From Alistipes sp. (GTDB lineage: Bacteria; Bacteroidota; Bacteroidia; Bacteroidales; Rikenellaceae), in NCBI GenBank assembly GCA_021201825.1, contig JAJQED010000003.1, positions 177,541 to 241,540 of the forward strand: DNA of 64,000 nucleotides, written 5' to 3'. Below are positions 26,438 through 35,544 of the stretch, piece after piece. Every line of letters begins with the position of its first letter. Positions within the stretch are counted from its first letter, which is position 1. The notes beneath the pieces were generated by a model. The model worked only from the letters and a program-made list of their open reading frames with translations, ran no database searches and was not told the DNA's origin. The position numbers and the translations under genes were made by a program.

Positions 26438-28186
26438 ATGAAACAGCGTCCCGCCCATATAAGAAAAGCATTCCCCGCTTCAATCCCTACAGATAAACCT
26501 GTAATAGGATTATCGGTGAATATAGACCAGGGAACATCCCGGGTTCACCAGGCCTATATAGAATCCATAATTATGGCCGGTGGGGTGCCCATGCTGCTAC
26601 CGGCAACCGCTCAGGAGGAAGTGCTTCGGGAAATGCTGGATATTGTCGACGGTCTGGTTCTTACCGGAGGGGACGATATCGGCGGGGAGTATTTCGGTGA
26701 GCCCACCCATCCGACGGCGCAGGTGGACCCGTTCCGGGACACCTACGATTTTGCGCTTGTCCGCCTTGCGGCCGACAGGCAGCTCCCGGTACTCGGGATA
26801 TGCCGGGGTATGCAGGTAATAAATATTGCATTTGGCGGGGATATTTGGCAGGACCTGCCGTCCCAATATCCCGGTAGGTTGGAGAACCATAGAGTGCTTA
26901 CGGACCGTGAGAAGCCCTGCCATAGTATAGAGATAGTTCCGGAAACCTTTTTATCATCCATCGTCGGGGATATGCCGGACGGTGTGAACTCCCGGCATCA
27001 TCAGGCCGTAAGGGCCGTAGCTCCCGGATTCAGGGTCAGTGCACGGTCGCATGACGGGGTTATAGAGGCCATTGAGGCCTATCCCCAGTACCGGATACTG
27101 GGCGTTCAATGGCATCCGGAGAATATGGCGGTCGACGGAGGGAGCAAGCAGATGCGGTCGCTCTTCCGGTTCTTTACGGGGGAGGCCGCTCTGTTCAAGC
27201 AAGCCAAATATATCCACACCAATAACCTGACTGTCGATTCCCATTGCGATACCCCGATGCTTTTCGCCGATAACCATATAGATATAGGGAGCCGGAGCAT
27301 CGCCCGTGTAGACCTGGTGAAGATGGAGGAGGGGAGGATGGATGCCGTGTTCGTGGTCGCTTACATTCCTCAGGGCCCGCTGGATGAGAATGGCCGGGAG
27401 CAGGCGTTCGACATGGCTATGTCACTATTGGAGCAGATGCAGGGGCAAATAAAGTCGAATGAGTCCCATGTAGGCCAGGCGAGCTCGTTTGCGGAGGCCG
27501 ACCGGCTAAAATCGACGGGACGGAAATCGATCTTTTTAGGCGTGGAGAACGGCTATGCCATCGGTGTGGATATTTCCAAACTCGAACGATTCCGGGATGC
27601 CGGGGTTGTGTACATAACGCTGTGCCATAACGGGGCAAACGATATTTGCGATTCGGCGGTCGGGGAGGCACTTCACGGCGGTTTGAGCCGGTTCGGGCGG
27701 GAAATAGTAGCTGAAATGAACCGGCTGGGAATGGTAATAGACCTGTCTCACTCAGCAGAATCTACGTTTTACGATGTATTGGAGATGAGTTCCGCGCCGG
27801 TCATTTGCTCGCATTCTTCAGCAAGGGCGCTTTGCGACCATCCGCGTAACCTCACGGATAGTCAGATACGGGAGCTTGCGGCCAAGGGCGGAGTCGTACA
27901 GGTTTGCCTCTACGGGGGCTTCCTTGCTTCCGGCCGGGAAGCTGGGATCGAAGACGCCCTGTACCATATCGACCATATCGTCAAGACGGGTGGGATAGAG
28001 TGTGTGGGAATAGGTTCCGACTTCGACGGCGGCGGCGGGATCGCCGGGTGCAACGGTGCCAACGAGATCATCAATATCATGGTCGGGCTGCTTCGGCGGG
28101 GATACAGCGGGGAGTCGATCGCTAAGATCTTGGGTGGGAACCTGCGCAGGGTCGTGGATTCCGTCCAAAGCAGCAAAACGAAATAG
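26438..28186 (+). CDS. Peptidase C26 - peptidase M19 fusion
   Basis: A 582-residue two-enzyme protein without a signal. Residues about 20-245 are a class I glutamine amidotransferase-like C26 domain: GLVLTGGDDIGG, nucleophile Cys122 in GICRGMQVIN, and the His and Glu of VQWHPENM. Members hydrolyse gamma-glutamyl bonds such as gamma-glutamyl-GABA. Residues about 265-580 are an M19 renal dipeptidase domain with the zinc pair in VDSHCDTP, EnGYAIG, ICSHSSARALC and GIGSDFDGGG. Fused they could cut a gamma-glutamyl peptide and then the dipeptide left. The ATG at 26438 has GGAGG just upstream and a -7 box abutting it. An SpmA/B-type membrane protein follows after 2 bases. Confidence 0.88.
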   Translation: MKQRPAHIRKAFPASIPTDKPVIGLSVNIDQGTSRVHQAYIESIIMAGGVPMLLPATAQEEVLREMLDIVDGLVLTGGDDIGGEYFGEPTHPTAQVDPFRDTYDFALVRLAADRQLPVLGICRGMQVINIAFGGDIWQDLPSQYPGRLENHRVLTDREKPCHSIEIVPETFLSSIVGDMPDGVNSRHHQAVRAVAPGFRVSARSHDGVIEAIEAYPQYRILGVQWHPENMAVDGGSKQMRSLFRFFTGEAALFKQAKYIHTNNLTVDSHCDTPMLFADNHIDIGSRSIARVDLVKMEEGRMDAVFVVAYIPQGPLDENGREQAFDMAMSLLEQMQGQIKSNESHVGQASSFAEADRLKSTGRKSIFLGVENGYAIGVDISKLERFRDAGVVYITLCHNGANDICDSAVGEALHGGLSRFGREIVAEMNRLGMVIDLSHSAESTFYDVLEMSSAPVICSHSSARALCDHPRNLTDSQIRELAAKGGVVQVCLYGGFLASGREAGIEDALYHIDHIVKTGGIECVGIGSDFDGGGGIAGCNGANEIINIMVGLLRRGYSGESIAKILGGNLRRVVDSVQSSKTK

Positions 28187-28188
28187 GT

Positions 28189-29421
28189 ATGACGCTGAAT
28201 TATATATGGATCGGGTTCTTCCTCGTGGCATTTATTGTAGCCGTTGGGAAGCTCCTTTTGACCGGGGATGTGCAGGTGTTCACCGATATGGTTAACGCCA
28301 CTTTCACTTCGGCCCGTACGGGTTTCGAGATTTCCCTCGGTCTCACCGGGGTGCTGGCCCTTTGGCTGGGTATTATGCGGATAGGCGAGCGGGGCGGGGT
28401 GATCGAGACCTTCGCGAGGTTCGGTTCTCCCGTTTTCGGTAAATTGTTTCCCGAGCTTCCGAAGAACCATCCGGTTGTGGGAAGTATGTTCATGAATTTC
28501 TCGGCAAACCTGCTCGGTTTGGACAATGCCGCGACGCCGATCGGGCTAAACGTGATGAAAGAATTGCAGGAGCTGAACCCGCGTAAGGACACGGCCAGCA
28601 ATTCGATGATAATGTTCCTGGCTATCAACGCTTCCGGGCTGACACTTATTCCCATTACAATCCTCATGTACCGTGCCCAGTTAGGCGCGGCCAATCCGGC
28701 CGATGTTTTTATCCCGATCCTGCTGGCCACCCTGGTATCCACCGTTGTCGCCGTCACCCTGGTGGCTTTGCGTCAGCGTATACGGCTATGGGACCGCGCC
28801 TTAACGATCCCGGCAGCTTGTATAGCGCTTTTTATTGCAGGGGTTATCATGGCGTTCAACTTCTTCGACCGGGAGGTTATTGCCGCTTATGCAACGGCCG
28901 TGGCCAATATTCTTTTGATTACGGTTATAACGGGTTTTATCGTGGCCGGGCTTCGAAAGCGGATCAATGTATACGAAGCTTTTATAGACGGGGCTAAGGA
29001 CGGTTTCAGTACCGCCGTCAAGATAATACCCTATCTGGTTGCCATATTGGTTGCCATAGCCGTATTCAGGGCTTCCGGAGCTATGGATTACCTGATGGAC
29101 GGTATAACGTACCTTGTCGCTTTGTGCGGTATCGATACGGAATGGGTCGGTGCTCTGCCGACCATGCTTATGAAACCTCTAAGCGGCACCGGCGCCCGGG
29201 GCATGATGATAGATGCGATGACCAACGACGGTCCGGATTCGCTTGTGGGTCGCCTGAGCTGTATCGTCCAGGGAACGACGGACACGACGTTCTATGTTAT
29301 GGCACTATATTTCGGTTCGGTGGCAATCAAAAGGATCCGCTATGCGCTAACCTATTCCCTTGTGGCGGACCTGGCCGGTATGATAGCTGCCGTATTTCTC
29401 GTTTACGCATTTTTCGGATAG
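28189..29421 (+). CDS. SpmA-SpmB type nucleoside-recognition membrane protein
   Basis: A 410-residue protein with about ten membrane helices, formed by two Gate (nucleoside recognition) halves. The first half resembles SpmA (FMNFSANLLGLDNAATPIG) and the second SpmB (MLMKPLSGTGARGMM, VQGTTDTTFYVMAL). Separate SpmA and SpmB are spore genes in Firmicutes, but in Bacteroidota the fused form is usual and unrelated to sporulation. The role is unknown; a transporter or channel is likely. It begins 2 bases after the C26-M19 fusion and 9 bases before the pentapeptide gene, so all three form an operon. Confidence 0.85.
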   Translation: MTLNYIWIGFFLVAFIVAVGKLLLTGDVQVFTDMVNATFTSARTGFEISLGLTGVLALWLGIMRIGERGGVIETFARFGSPVFGKLFPELPKNHPVVGSMFMNFSANLLGLDNAATPIGLNVMKELQELNPRKDTASNSMIMFLAINASGLTLIPITILMYRAQLGAANPADVFIPILLATLVSTVVAVTLVALRQRIRLWDRALTIPAACIALFIAGVIMAFNFFDREVIAAYATAVANILLITVITGFIVAGLRKRINVYEAFIDGAKDGFSTAVKIIPYLVAILVAIAVFRASGAMDYLMDGITYLVALCGIDTEWVGALPTMLMKPLSGTGARGMMIDAMTNDGPDSLVGRLSCIVQGTTDTTFYVMALYFGSVAIKRIRYALTYSLVADLAGMIAAVFLVYAFFG

Positions 29422-29430
29422 ATCTCCCCG

Positions 29431-30006
29431 ATGGAAGAATTCTTTTGTGACAGGGACTTCACCCGGGAGGATATCCCGGACGGCCGGTTACCCGGGCGGG
29501 AGTTCGAGGCATGTACTTTTAAGGGGTGCAATTTCTACGGGGCCGATATCCGCGGGTCGAGGTTTACCGGTTGCCGTTTCGAAAATTGCGATATGAGCCT
29601 GTGCAAATTCGACGATGCGGTTTTACAGGATGTGCGGTTCGTCGAATGTAAACTACTCGGGGTACGGTTCGATCTATGTTCCCGCTTCGGTTTCGAGGTG
29701 GGTTTTACAGGCTGCCTGTTGGACAATTCTTCATTGCGGGGCGTAAACCTCAAAAAGACGGTCTTCGACGGGTGCTCCTTGCGGGAAGCCGATTTTTCGG
29801 AAGCGAACCTAACTTGTGCGATATTCGAAAAATGCGACCTGGATCGGGCCGTATTCCATCATACCAACCTGGAAAAAACGGACCTGCGGACCGCGTTCAA
29901 TATCTCGATAGACCCGGAGGTAAACCGTATGAAAAAAGCAAGATTCTCCATTTACGCCCTCCCGGGCCTGCTCGGTAAATACGGTATTTCAGTAGATAAC
30001 TCCTGA
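29431..30006 (+). CDS. Pentapeptide-repeat protein
   Basis: A 191-residue protein built from A(D/N)LxX-like pentapeptides (ADIRGSRFTGCRFENCDMS and later LREADFSEANLTCAIFEKCDL), which form a right-handed square beta-helix. The size is close to the Qnr gyrase-protecting proteins, but pentapeptide proteins are diverse and I cannot claim that function. It is the last gene of the C26-M19 operon and converges with the sirtuin. Confidence 0.85.
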   Translation: MEEFFCDRDFTREDIPDGRLPGREFEACTFKGCNFYGADIRGSRFTGCRFENCDMSLCKFDDAVLQDVRFVECKLLGVRFDLCSRFGFEVGFTGCLLDNSSLRGVNLKKTVFDGCSLREADFSEANLTCAIFEKCDLDRAVFHHTNLEKTDLRTAFNISIDPEVNRMKKARFSIYALPGLLGKYGISVDNS

Positions 30007-30032
30007 ACCCACCGGTCGTAAATCCTGACCGG

Positions 30033-30741
30033 TTAGGAATTGTAGTTGTGTTTTATCCATTCAACGGCCTCGGCCATACCCTCCGGGAAGTTTTTGCGGA
30101 TCACGGTTACCGGGTTGCGAATCAGTGATATATCGGGGTTGCCCGGGTCGATCACAAATACGGGCACTCCCGGTCGCACGTACCGGACCAGTGACGCGGC
30201 GGGATAAACCGCCAGGGACGTGCCCGCCACGATAAATAATCCGGCACCTGCCACAATCCTCGCATGCCGGTTCGAACATCGGCACCGCCTCCCCGAAAAA
30301 TACTACGTGGGGCCGCAGCAAAGAACCGTCCGGGGCAGTTGCCGTCGGGTCTTGTTCCCACCCGTCGATCGGCACGATAAGGTTTTCATCCCGGCTGCTC
30401 CGCAATTTACGCAGATGGCCATGCAAATGCAGTACGTCCGTACTGCCGGCCCTTTCGTGCAGATCGTCGATGTTTTGAGTAACAATGCGTACGGGATAGT
30501 CCCGCTCAAGTTCGGCAAGAGTATGATGGCCTGCGTTCGGCTTGGCCGAAAGCAGTTCTTTACGGCGCATATTGTAGAATTCGATCACCGTCGGGCGGTT
30601 CACAGCCAGCGCTTCGGGAGTGCAGACATCCTCGATACGGTACCGGGCCCACAGCCCGTCGCTGTCCCTGAAAGTGGACAACCCGCTGTCGGCACTGACC
30701 CCGGCCCCGGTGAATACGACTATGGGAGGCTCGCACGCCAT
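30033..30741 (-). pseudogene. cobB: Sir2 family NAD-dependent deacylase, frameshifted
   Basis: The N-terminal 160 residues are a normal sirtuin: GAGVSADSGLSTFRDSDGLW, TQNIDDLHERAG and HLHGHLRKLRSSRDENL (catalytic His; the zinc cysteines are lacking as in many bacterial members). After FFGEAVPMFEPACE the frame goes wrong. The rest (IVAGAGLFIVAGTSLAVYPA and on to the end) lies in another frame. One extra G at about 30258-30259 accounts for it: GAGGATTGTG should read GAGATTGTG. Either the gene is dead or the assembly has an error. Deacylase function would need the C-terminal half for the NAD fold. It overlaps the TSCPD gene by 22 bases. Confidence 0.82.
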
Positions 30742-31007
30742 TTTTCACGGCTTTCGATGGCCTTTCTGAGGCAAATGGCCAGCTGGTCGGCACACGAGGT
30801 ACCCTTATCCTTGCATTCTATTCCCGACAACCGCTCGATAACGTGCATTGGTTTCATGCCGCGTACGATAGAGGAAATGGCTTGGGCGTTGCCGTGGCAA
30901 CCATGGGTAAAGGCAACCCCGATTATCTCGTCCCCCTTTATTTCCACTTCGATCAGCGTGCAGCAAACCATCGGCGAAGGAATATAGGTGTAATTAAATT
31001 TCTCCAT
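30720..31007 (-). CDS. TSCPD domain protein
   Basis: A 95-residue protein of the small TSCPD (TIGR03905-type) family: FTHGCHGNAQAISSIVRG and then GTSCADQLAICLRKA. The cysteines may bind a metal or nucleic acid; the same domain is found at the C-terminus of some ribonucleotide reductases. The role of stand-alone members is unknown. It overlaps the deformylase by 14 bases upstream and the sirtuin by 22 bases downstream, so the three are one operon. Confidence 0.82.
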   Translation of the reverse strand: MEKFNYTYIPSPMVCCTLIEVEIKGDEIIGVAFTHGCHGNAQAISSIVRGMKPMHVIERLSGIECKDKGTSCADQLAICLRKAIESREKWRASLP

Positions 31008-31602
31008 CGGTCTCGATTATTTTATCGGTGAACAATATCCCGTCAAGGTGGTCTATCTCGTGCTGGAAAATTATCGCCGTAAAACCCGATAACTCTTCCT
31101 GGCACAGGCTGAAGTCCTCCGGGTCGTTATATTCGATCGTGATGGCGGCATGCCTGCTGACGTATCCCCGTGTATCGGGAATGGAGAGGCAGCCCTCGGG
31201 GCTTTCAACCGTTTCTGACGAAGCCGCGACGATCCGGGGGTTAAGGTAGAACCCGAACGGCTCGTCCTGCTGGTCGAACCTCTGGACGGCTATGATCCGG
31301 CAAGCCACCCCGACCTGCGGCGCAGCTATCCCGACCCCGGTATTCTCCGGGTCGTTCACCGTTGCCAGCATCCCCTCCATAAGCTGTTTGAATAGAGGGG
31401 AGGTAATTATTTCCGGTCCCACTTCCCGGCAGATTTCCCGCAGGACGGGCAGGTCTGCAGGGTTCTCCGTGTTAAATACTTTCATCATACCGTCCGCACC
31501 GGCACTATTTATCAGGGCCGCTTCCCGGTCGCTGAAAGTTCCCTCCGTGTCGGCCGGGACTCCCGTAAAAAGAATGAACATAGAAATTACCGCTAAAAAC
31601 AT
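30994..31602 (-). CDS. def: Peptide deformylase with signal-like N-terminus
   Basis: A 202-residue metalloenzyme. The three deformylase motifs are intact: TGVGIAAPQVG, SPEGCLSIP with the metal Cys, and FQHEIDHLDG with two metal His and the catalytic Glu. The N-terminus MFLAVISMFILFTGVPADT is strongly hydrophobic and looks like a signal peptide, followed by about 40 extra residues. Deformylases normally act on nascent chains in the cytoplasm, so an exported paralogue would be odd. The ATG at 31602 is favoured because a -7 box 20 bases upstream puts the transcript start just before it. A second, ordinary def elsewhere would be expected. Confidence 0.85.
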   Translation of the reverse strand: MFLAVISMFILFTGVPADTEGTFSDREAALINSAGADGMMKVFNTENPADLPVLREICREVGPEIITSPLFKQLMEGMLATVNDPENTGVGIAAPQVGVACRIIAVQRFDQQDEPFGFYLNPRIVAASSETVESPEGCLSIPDTRGYVSRHAAITIEYNDPEDFSLCQEELSGFTAIIFQHEIDHLDGILFTDKIIETDGEI

Positions 31603-31621
31603 AACCCGTTCCCGTTTTATG

Positions 31622-31629
31622 CAAAAATA
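31622..31629 (-). promoter_or_regulatory. -7 box of the deformylase operon
   Basis: On the minus strand this reads TATTTTTG, an exact match to TAnnTTTG. Transcription would begin near 31616, 14 bases before the deformylase start. Confidence 0.6.
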
Positions 31630-31676
31630 GTCGCTTTCGCCTTACTGCATAGCCATCCCGGTGGAAAATTTATTTT

Positions 31677-34600
31677 TTATTCCACGGGCGGTATCTCCGT
31701 AATACTGCCGTAACGATGGTATTCGTTAGTGATACTCTGCTCTTTAATATAGTGGATGAGTTCCACCCGGCCCTCACATACCGGTGGCGCGGTCGCAATG
31801 TAAAGGTCGTGCTGCCCGGCCGCTTCATATAGTTCCCGGGGAATATCCGCGCTGCAAGTGCGGATACGTTCATATACCGGCAGGGTGCTGATAAATTCTT
31901 CGAGCGTTTGGCTCACTACGTGCACTCCCGTACCCTCCAGTTCTCCGGCACGTTCGTCCGACGGATCGATGCTTACCGTCAGCGGGGTCCTGCAAAGCCG
32001 TGCCGCTTCGACAACCCTCAGAGCATGCTCCGTGCTATCTTCGGGGAATAACCTTAAAGCCATATTCTTAAGCGGCAGGTAACGGAAAACGTTTTGTTCC
32101 CCGTAAAGGTTATTGATGTCACGGGCTACGGAGAATTCATTTTGCCAGGCCTCGCTGTAATTCCGGCGCCAATCCGTATCGGTATCTTTCCGGTCGGTGA
32201 AATGCACCAGGGTGGCGCAGTAATTCGGACCCCCGGCCTTTATCCCTCCCCCGAATGCCGACAGCTTCATTCCGCCGAACGGCTGGCGGTTCACTATCGC
32301 GCCGGTAATTCCGCGGTTGATGTAGAGGTTCCCTGCCTGGATGCTGTCCCTCCAGAGTTGTTGTTCGGCTTCGTCGAGGCTTTGCAAGCCGGAAGTAAGC
32401 CCGTAATCTAGGCTGTTCACCAGGCGTATGCCCTCCTTCAGGTCCTTGATCCGAACCACACTGAGCATCGGCCCGAACAGTTCGTTACGGAACGAGAAAC
32501 TCCCGGGCCTTACGCCCCATTTTATAGTCGGGGCGAGGATGTACCGTTTTTCGTCGAGGAACCGTGGCGGTATAAGCCACTCTTCGCCCTCTTCCAGCGT
32601 CGAGATGGCTTCCAGCAGTTTGTGGTTCTCGTTGGTTATCATCGGCCCGACTATGTTACCGATCTCCCAGATAGAGCCGGTTTTAAGGCTCGTTGCGGCA
32701 TCGGCAAGCTTCTCTTTGAATACCGGGTCGTCGTAGACCGATGCTTCCACCAGAAGCAGGGAACAGGCCGAGCATTTTTGCCCCGCGTTACCGAATGCCG
32801 ACCAAACGGCATTGAGGATAGCATGGTCGCGGTCCCCGCTGGCGGTAAGTATAATGGCGTTCTTCCCGCCGGTTTCGGCCGAGAGGGGAGTGACCGGGTT
32901 GGCCTTTATGATGGCCCGTGCCGTGTCGGTGCCGCCGGTGAGGATAGTGTGCTTTATAACGGGAGAAGTGTTCAGAACGCGGAGGGCTTCCCGGTCGGTT
33001 ATCACGACCTGTAAGGCCTCGGGCGGCACCCCGGCTTCCCAGAATGCCTGTGCGAACATCCATGCCACCGGGGCTGCTACCGTTGCCGGTTTCAATATCA
33101 CCGTATTTCCTCCTGCCAGGGCCGCCGTGATCCCGCCCACCGGTATGGCGCACGGGAAGTTCCAGGGAGATATCACCAGTACGGTTCCCTTAGGCCGGTA
33201 GCGGACTCCCTGTAACTGAGCGAATTCCCGCATTGCCGTGGAATAGAACCGGGCATAATCCACCGCTTCTGACACTTCCACATCGCCCTCTGTAATGGTC
33301 TTGCCGGTCACCGCGCACATGCAACCGATCAGGTCGCCACGCATCCGGGCAAGGTTATTCGCCGTGTGGTATAATATCCGGTGACGGTCATCGAGAGTGG
33401 ATTCCCGCCACCCGGCCGGGTCTGCGTCGGCTATCTCCAGTATCTCCCCGACCTGCTGCGCATCGGCCCTGCACATTTGGTAGACTACCACCCGGTCGTC
33501 CTGGCATCGGTCCCTGTAATCCACACGGGAGTCGGTTTCGACCGTTCCGGCTCCTATCTGGAGGGGAATAACTTCCGGGGTATGGCCGTCCGGTTTTTTC
33601 CATTGGTCCACTATACTTTCCGCCCACTTTTGATTGGCGGCAAGGTCGAAATAAGTGTCCGGTTCGTTAGCCATCATGTCCGCCGGAGCAACGGGGATAT
33701 ACGGTGCCGTACGGTCCTGCATACGGAAAGGGCCTGTCCGCAAGGAATCTTTCAATGCGCAGGCTTCTTCGAACTGTTTCTCTAGGAAGTTCCAGGCTTG
33801 GGTATCGGGCCGCAGGTCGAACGAATGCGACAGGAAATTGTCCGGTCCCGTATTCTCGTCCAGGCGCCGCACCAGATACGATACGGCATTGAGGAAATGC
33901 TCGTCCTTTACCACCGGGGTATAAAGGATCACGTGGTTGCCGAGCGCGGACTGGGCGCGCCAGATATGGTTGGCCATCCCCTCGAGCATTTCGAAAGTCA
34001 TATACTGCGAGGTGCCGTTGCGCTGGCCTGTCAGGTAAGCATAACCGATGGTGAAAAAGTTATGTGAGGCCACCCCGACGTTCACCACTTTCGCGTTCTC
34101 CGGCAGAAGCGCCCGGTCGAGGATCTTCAGGTAATTGGCGTCGACTTCGGTCTTGACCGGGAAAATGGGGTTTGGCCAGCCACGCAGGGACGAGACCACG
34201 CTTTCCATTTCGAGGTTGGCCCCCTTGACCAGCCTCATATTCACGGGCGCACCTCCGCCAGCAACGCGTTCGCGGGCAAATTCGAGCAGTTCGGTTTGCA
34301 GGTCCCAGGCATCCGGCATGTAGGCCTGGATTACTATGCCGGCGGTATAATCCCGGAATTCCGGTTTACTGAGAGCGGTTTTGAACACCCGCATGGTAAG
34401 GTGCGTATCCTTATATTCCTCCATGTCGAGGTTGATGAATTTCGGCCGCCGGTTACCGTATTCGTCCGTGTAGGGATTCTCGATGGCTTTACGGTAAAGG
34501 GAGCTGATACGTTCTACCAATTCCGGATAGCTTTCGTTGTAATTCAGTGCATGTGTTTGGGCGTAAATGCCCGATATCTTCACCGATATGTAATTGATGT

Positions 34601-35114
34601 CCGGCGATTCCAGGGCTTCCAGGTAGTGATTGAAGCGGTTGTCCGCTTCGCGGTTACCCAATACCACTTCGCCCAGCAGGTTGACGTTCTGGCCGATCTT
34701 CTGGTCGAACCGCGAGGCCAGGTGCCGGGTAAGGTTGGGGCGGGCTTCGTCGATTATCACGGCAGCCGTCTCCTTGCGCAGCCGCCGCTTGATGATGGGT
34801 ATGGCGATAAAATCGAAATGGTAACCGAACGCACGGTACATATCGAAAAGGAACCTGTCCCGCCGGTTCAGGAACCGGGGGACCCCGTAACGCTCCACCA
34901 AAAGTTTTATCCGCCGTGCCAGTTTGCGCCTGTCCCTTATCTGGGACGTCTCGTCCAGCATTTTTGAGAGGAACACCTTGTCCTGACGGTGGCGGATCAG
35001 GGTGTCGTATTTATGTTGTTCGCGCCGTTCGGCAGGTGTAATGGCTCGTTCGCTTTCACGGTAAAGTTCCAGGACCCAGTCCCTGACTTCACGGACAGAA
35101 ATTTTGTGGTTCAT
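31677..35114 (-). CDS. putA: Bifunctional proline dehydrogenase / glutamate-semialdehyde dehydrogenase
   Basis: A 1145-residue cytoplasmic enzyme that oxidises proline to glutamate. The N-terminal half is the FAD-binding proline dehydrogenase barrel (LVKGANLEMESVV, GVASHNFFTIGYAYL). The aldehyde dehydrogenase follows from about residue 560 with VISPWNFPCAIPVGGIT, ETGGKNAIILTASGD (Glu) and GNAGQKCSACSLL (Cys). About 120 C-terminal residues add a further domain. No ribbon-helix-helix DNA-binding segment is present, so unlike E. coli PutA it does not look like its own repressor. A long leader lies upstream. The assignment is firm. Confidence 0.92.
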   Translation of the reverse strand: MNHKISVREVRDWVLELYRESERAITPAERREQHKYDTLIRHRQDKVFLSKMLDETSQIRDRRKLARRIKLLVERYGVPRFLNRRDRFLFDMYRAFGYHFDFIAIPIIKRRLRKETAAVIIDEARPNLTRHLASRFDQKIGQNVNLLGEVVLGNREADNRFNHYLEALESPDINYISVKISGIYAQTHALNYNESYPELVERISSLYRKAIENPYTDEYGNRRPKFINLDMEEYKDTHLTMRVFKTALSKPEFRDYTAGIVIQAYMPDAWDLQTELLEFARERVAGGGAPVNMRLVKGANLEMESVVSSLRGWPNPIFPVKTEVDANYLKILDRALLPENAKVVNVGVASHNFFTIGYAYLTGQRNGTSQYMTFEMLEGMANHIWRAQSALGNHVILYTPVVKDEHFLNAVSYLVRRLDENTGPDNFLSHSFDLRPDTQAWNFLEKQFEEACALKDSLRTGPFRMQDRTAPYIPVAPADMMANEPDTYFDLAANQKWAESIVDQWKKPDGHTPEVIPLQIGAGTVETDSRVDYRDRCQDDRVVVYQMCRADAQQVGEILEIADADPAGWRESTLDDRHRILYHTANNLARMRGDLIGCMCAVTGKTITEGDVEVSEAVDYARFYSTAMREFAQLQGVRYRPKGTVLVISPWNFPCAIPVGGITAALAGGNTVILKPATVAAPVAWMFAQAFWEAGVPPEALQVVITDREALRVLNTSPVIKHTILTGGTDTARAIIKANPVTPLSAETGGKNAIILTASGDRDHAILNAVWSAFGNAGQKCSACSLLLVEASVYDDPVFKEKLADAATSLKTGSIWEIGNIVGPMITNENHKLLEAISTLEEGEEWLIPPRFLDEKRYILAPTIKWGVRPGSFSFRNELFGPMLSVVRIKDLKEGIRLVNSLDYGLTSGLQSLDEAEQQLWRDSIQAGNLYINRGITGAIVNRQPFGGMKLSAFGGGIKAGGPNYCATLVHFTDRKDTDTDWRRNYSEAWQNEFSVARDINNLYGEQNVFRYLPLKNMALRLFPEDSTEHALRVVEAARLCRTPLTVSIDPSDERAGELEGTGVHVVSQTLEEFISTLPVYERIRTCSADIPRELYEAAGQHDLYIATAPPVCEGRVELIHYIKEQSITNEYHRYGSITEIPPVE

Positions 35115-35347
35115 TCCGTAAAAAATGATTAAAAGTTCGGGTAATAAAGAGAAAGATACCGTAAAGGTGGTTTACGGCGAGGGGGGTCCGTCCGGCGGAT
35201 ACCCTTAACGGGGGGATGTCGGGCTGAACATCACGGCCCTGTACCTGTGCAGGCTGTGAAGGGCCTGACGGGTGAAGTACTCCATTAGGGGATATGTCGA
35301 GCTGTTATCCATCGTACTTACTGCGGGGAACCGGGCGGCGGTCCCCG
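35115..35347 (-). promoter_or_regulatory. Long folded 5' leader of putA
   Basis: Transcription predicted from 35347 gives a leader of about 230 bases with three clear stems: GCGGGGA / TCCCCGC (35323-35348), GGCCCT / AGGGCC enclosing CCTG / CAGG (35235-35265) and CCGTAAA / TTTACGG (35159-35177). No plausible reading frame occupies it. A riboswitch, attenuator or protein-bound leader is possible. I know of no class that matches. Confidence 0.35.
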
Positions 35348-35352
35348 CTTGT

Positions 35353-35360
35353 CAAATATA
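35353..35360 (-). promoter_or_regulatory. -7 box for the putA leader
   Basis: On the minus strand the bases are TATATTTG, an exact -7 consensus match. No -33 element is evident, and the distance to putA is unusually long (about 240 bases). Confidence 0.45.
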
Positions 35361-35544
35361 AGAAAAATTCCGTTTGTAAGTTCACTTCGGGAATATCCCG
35401 GCAAAAGAGACTCCCGGCCCAAACTATAGTCCTGACGCAGAACGGCAAACCGGTTCAGCCGGGCCGTCCGCCGCCCGCCTGATACGTCAAGGCCGAAAAG
35501 GGATTGAAAAATTCAAAAAAAACCTTAAAATCATTGCAGGAATG
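35361..35544. other. Intergenic region between putA and the histone-like gene
   Basis: No gene or fold of note was found apart from a short palindrome CGGGAATATCCCG near 35386. A short open frame crosses this stretch and the putA leader, but its composition does not look coding and I do not support it. Confidence 0.4.

Noticed and set aside
28189..29421. Spore-formation genes spmA/spmB
   Set aside because: The fold matches, but the fused form is widespread in non-sporulating Bacteroidota and no other spore gene is present.
29431..30006. Qnr-type quinolone resistance gene
   Set aside because: The pentapeptide pattern and size are similar, but the residues that mark Qnr loops are not identifiable and the context is metabolic, so only the fold is claimed.
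33398..33627. Open frames on either strand within putA and other long genes
   Set aside because: These are reading-frame shadows of GC-rich coding DNA with no family resemblance and no promoters.
35294..35482. Open frame of about 62 codons upstream of the histone-like gene
   Set aside because: It overlaps the predicted putA leader and the intergenic stretch, has odd composition and no promoter of its own, so it is probably chance.
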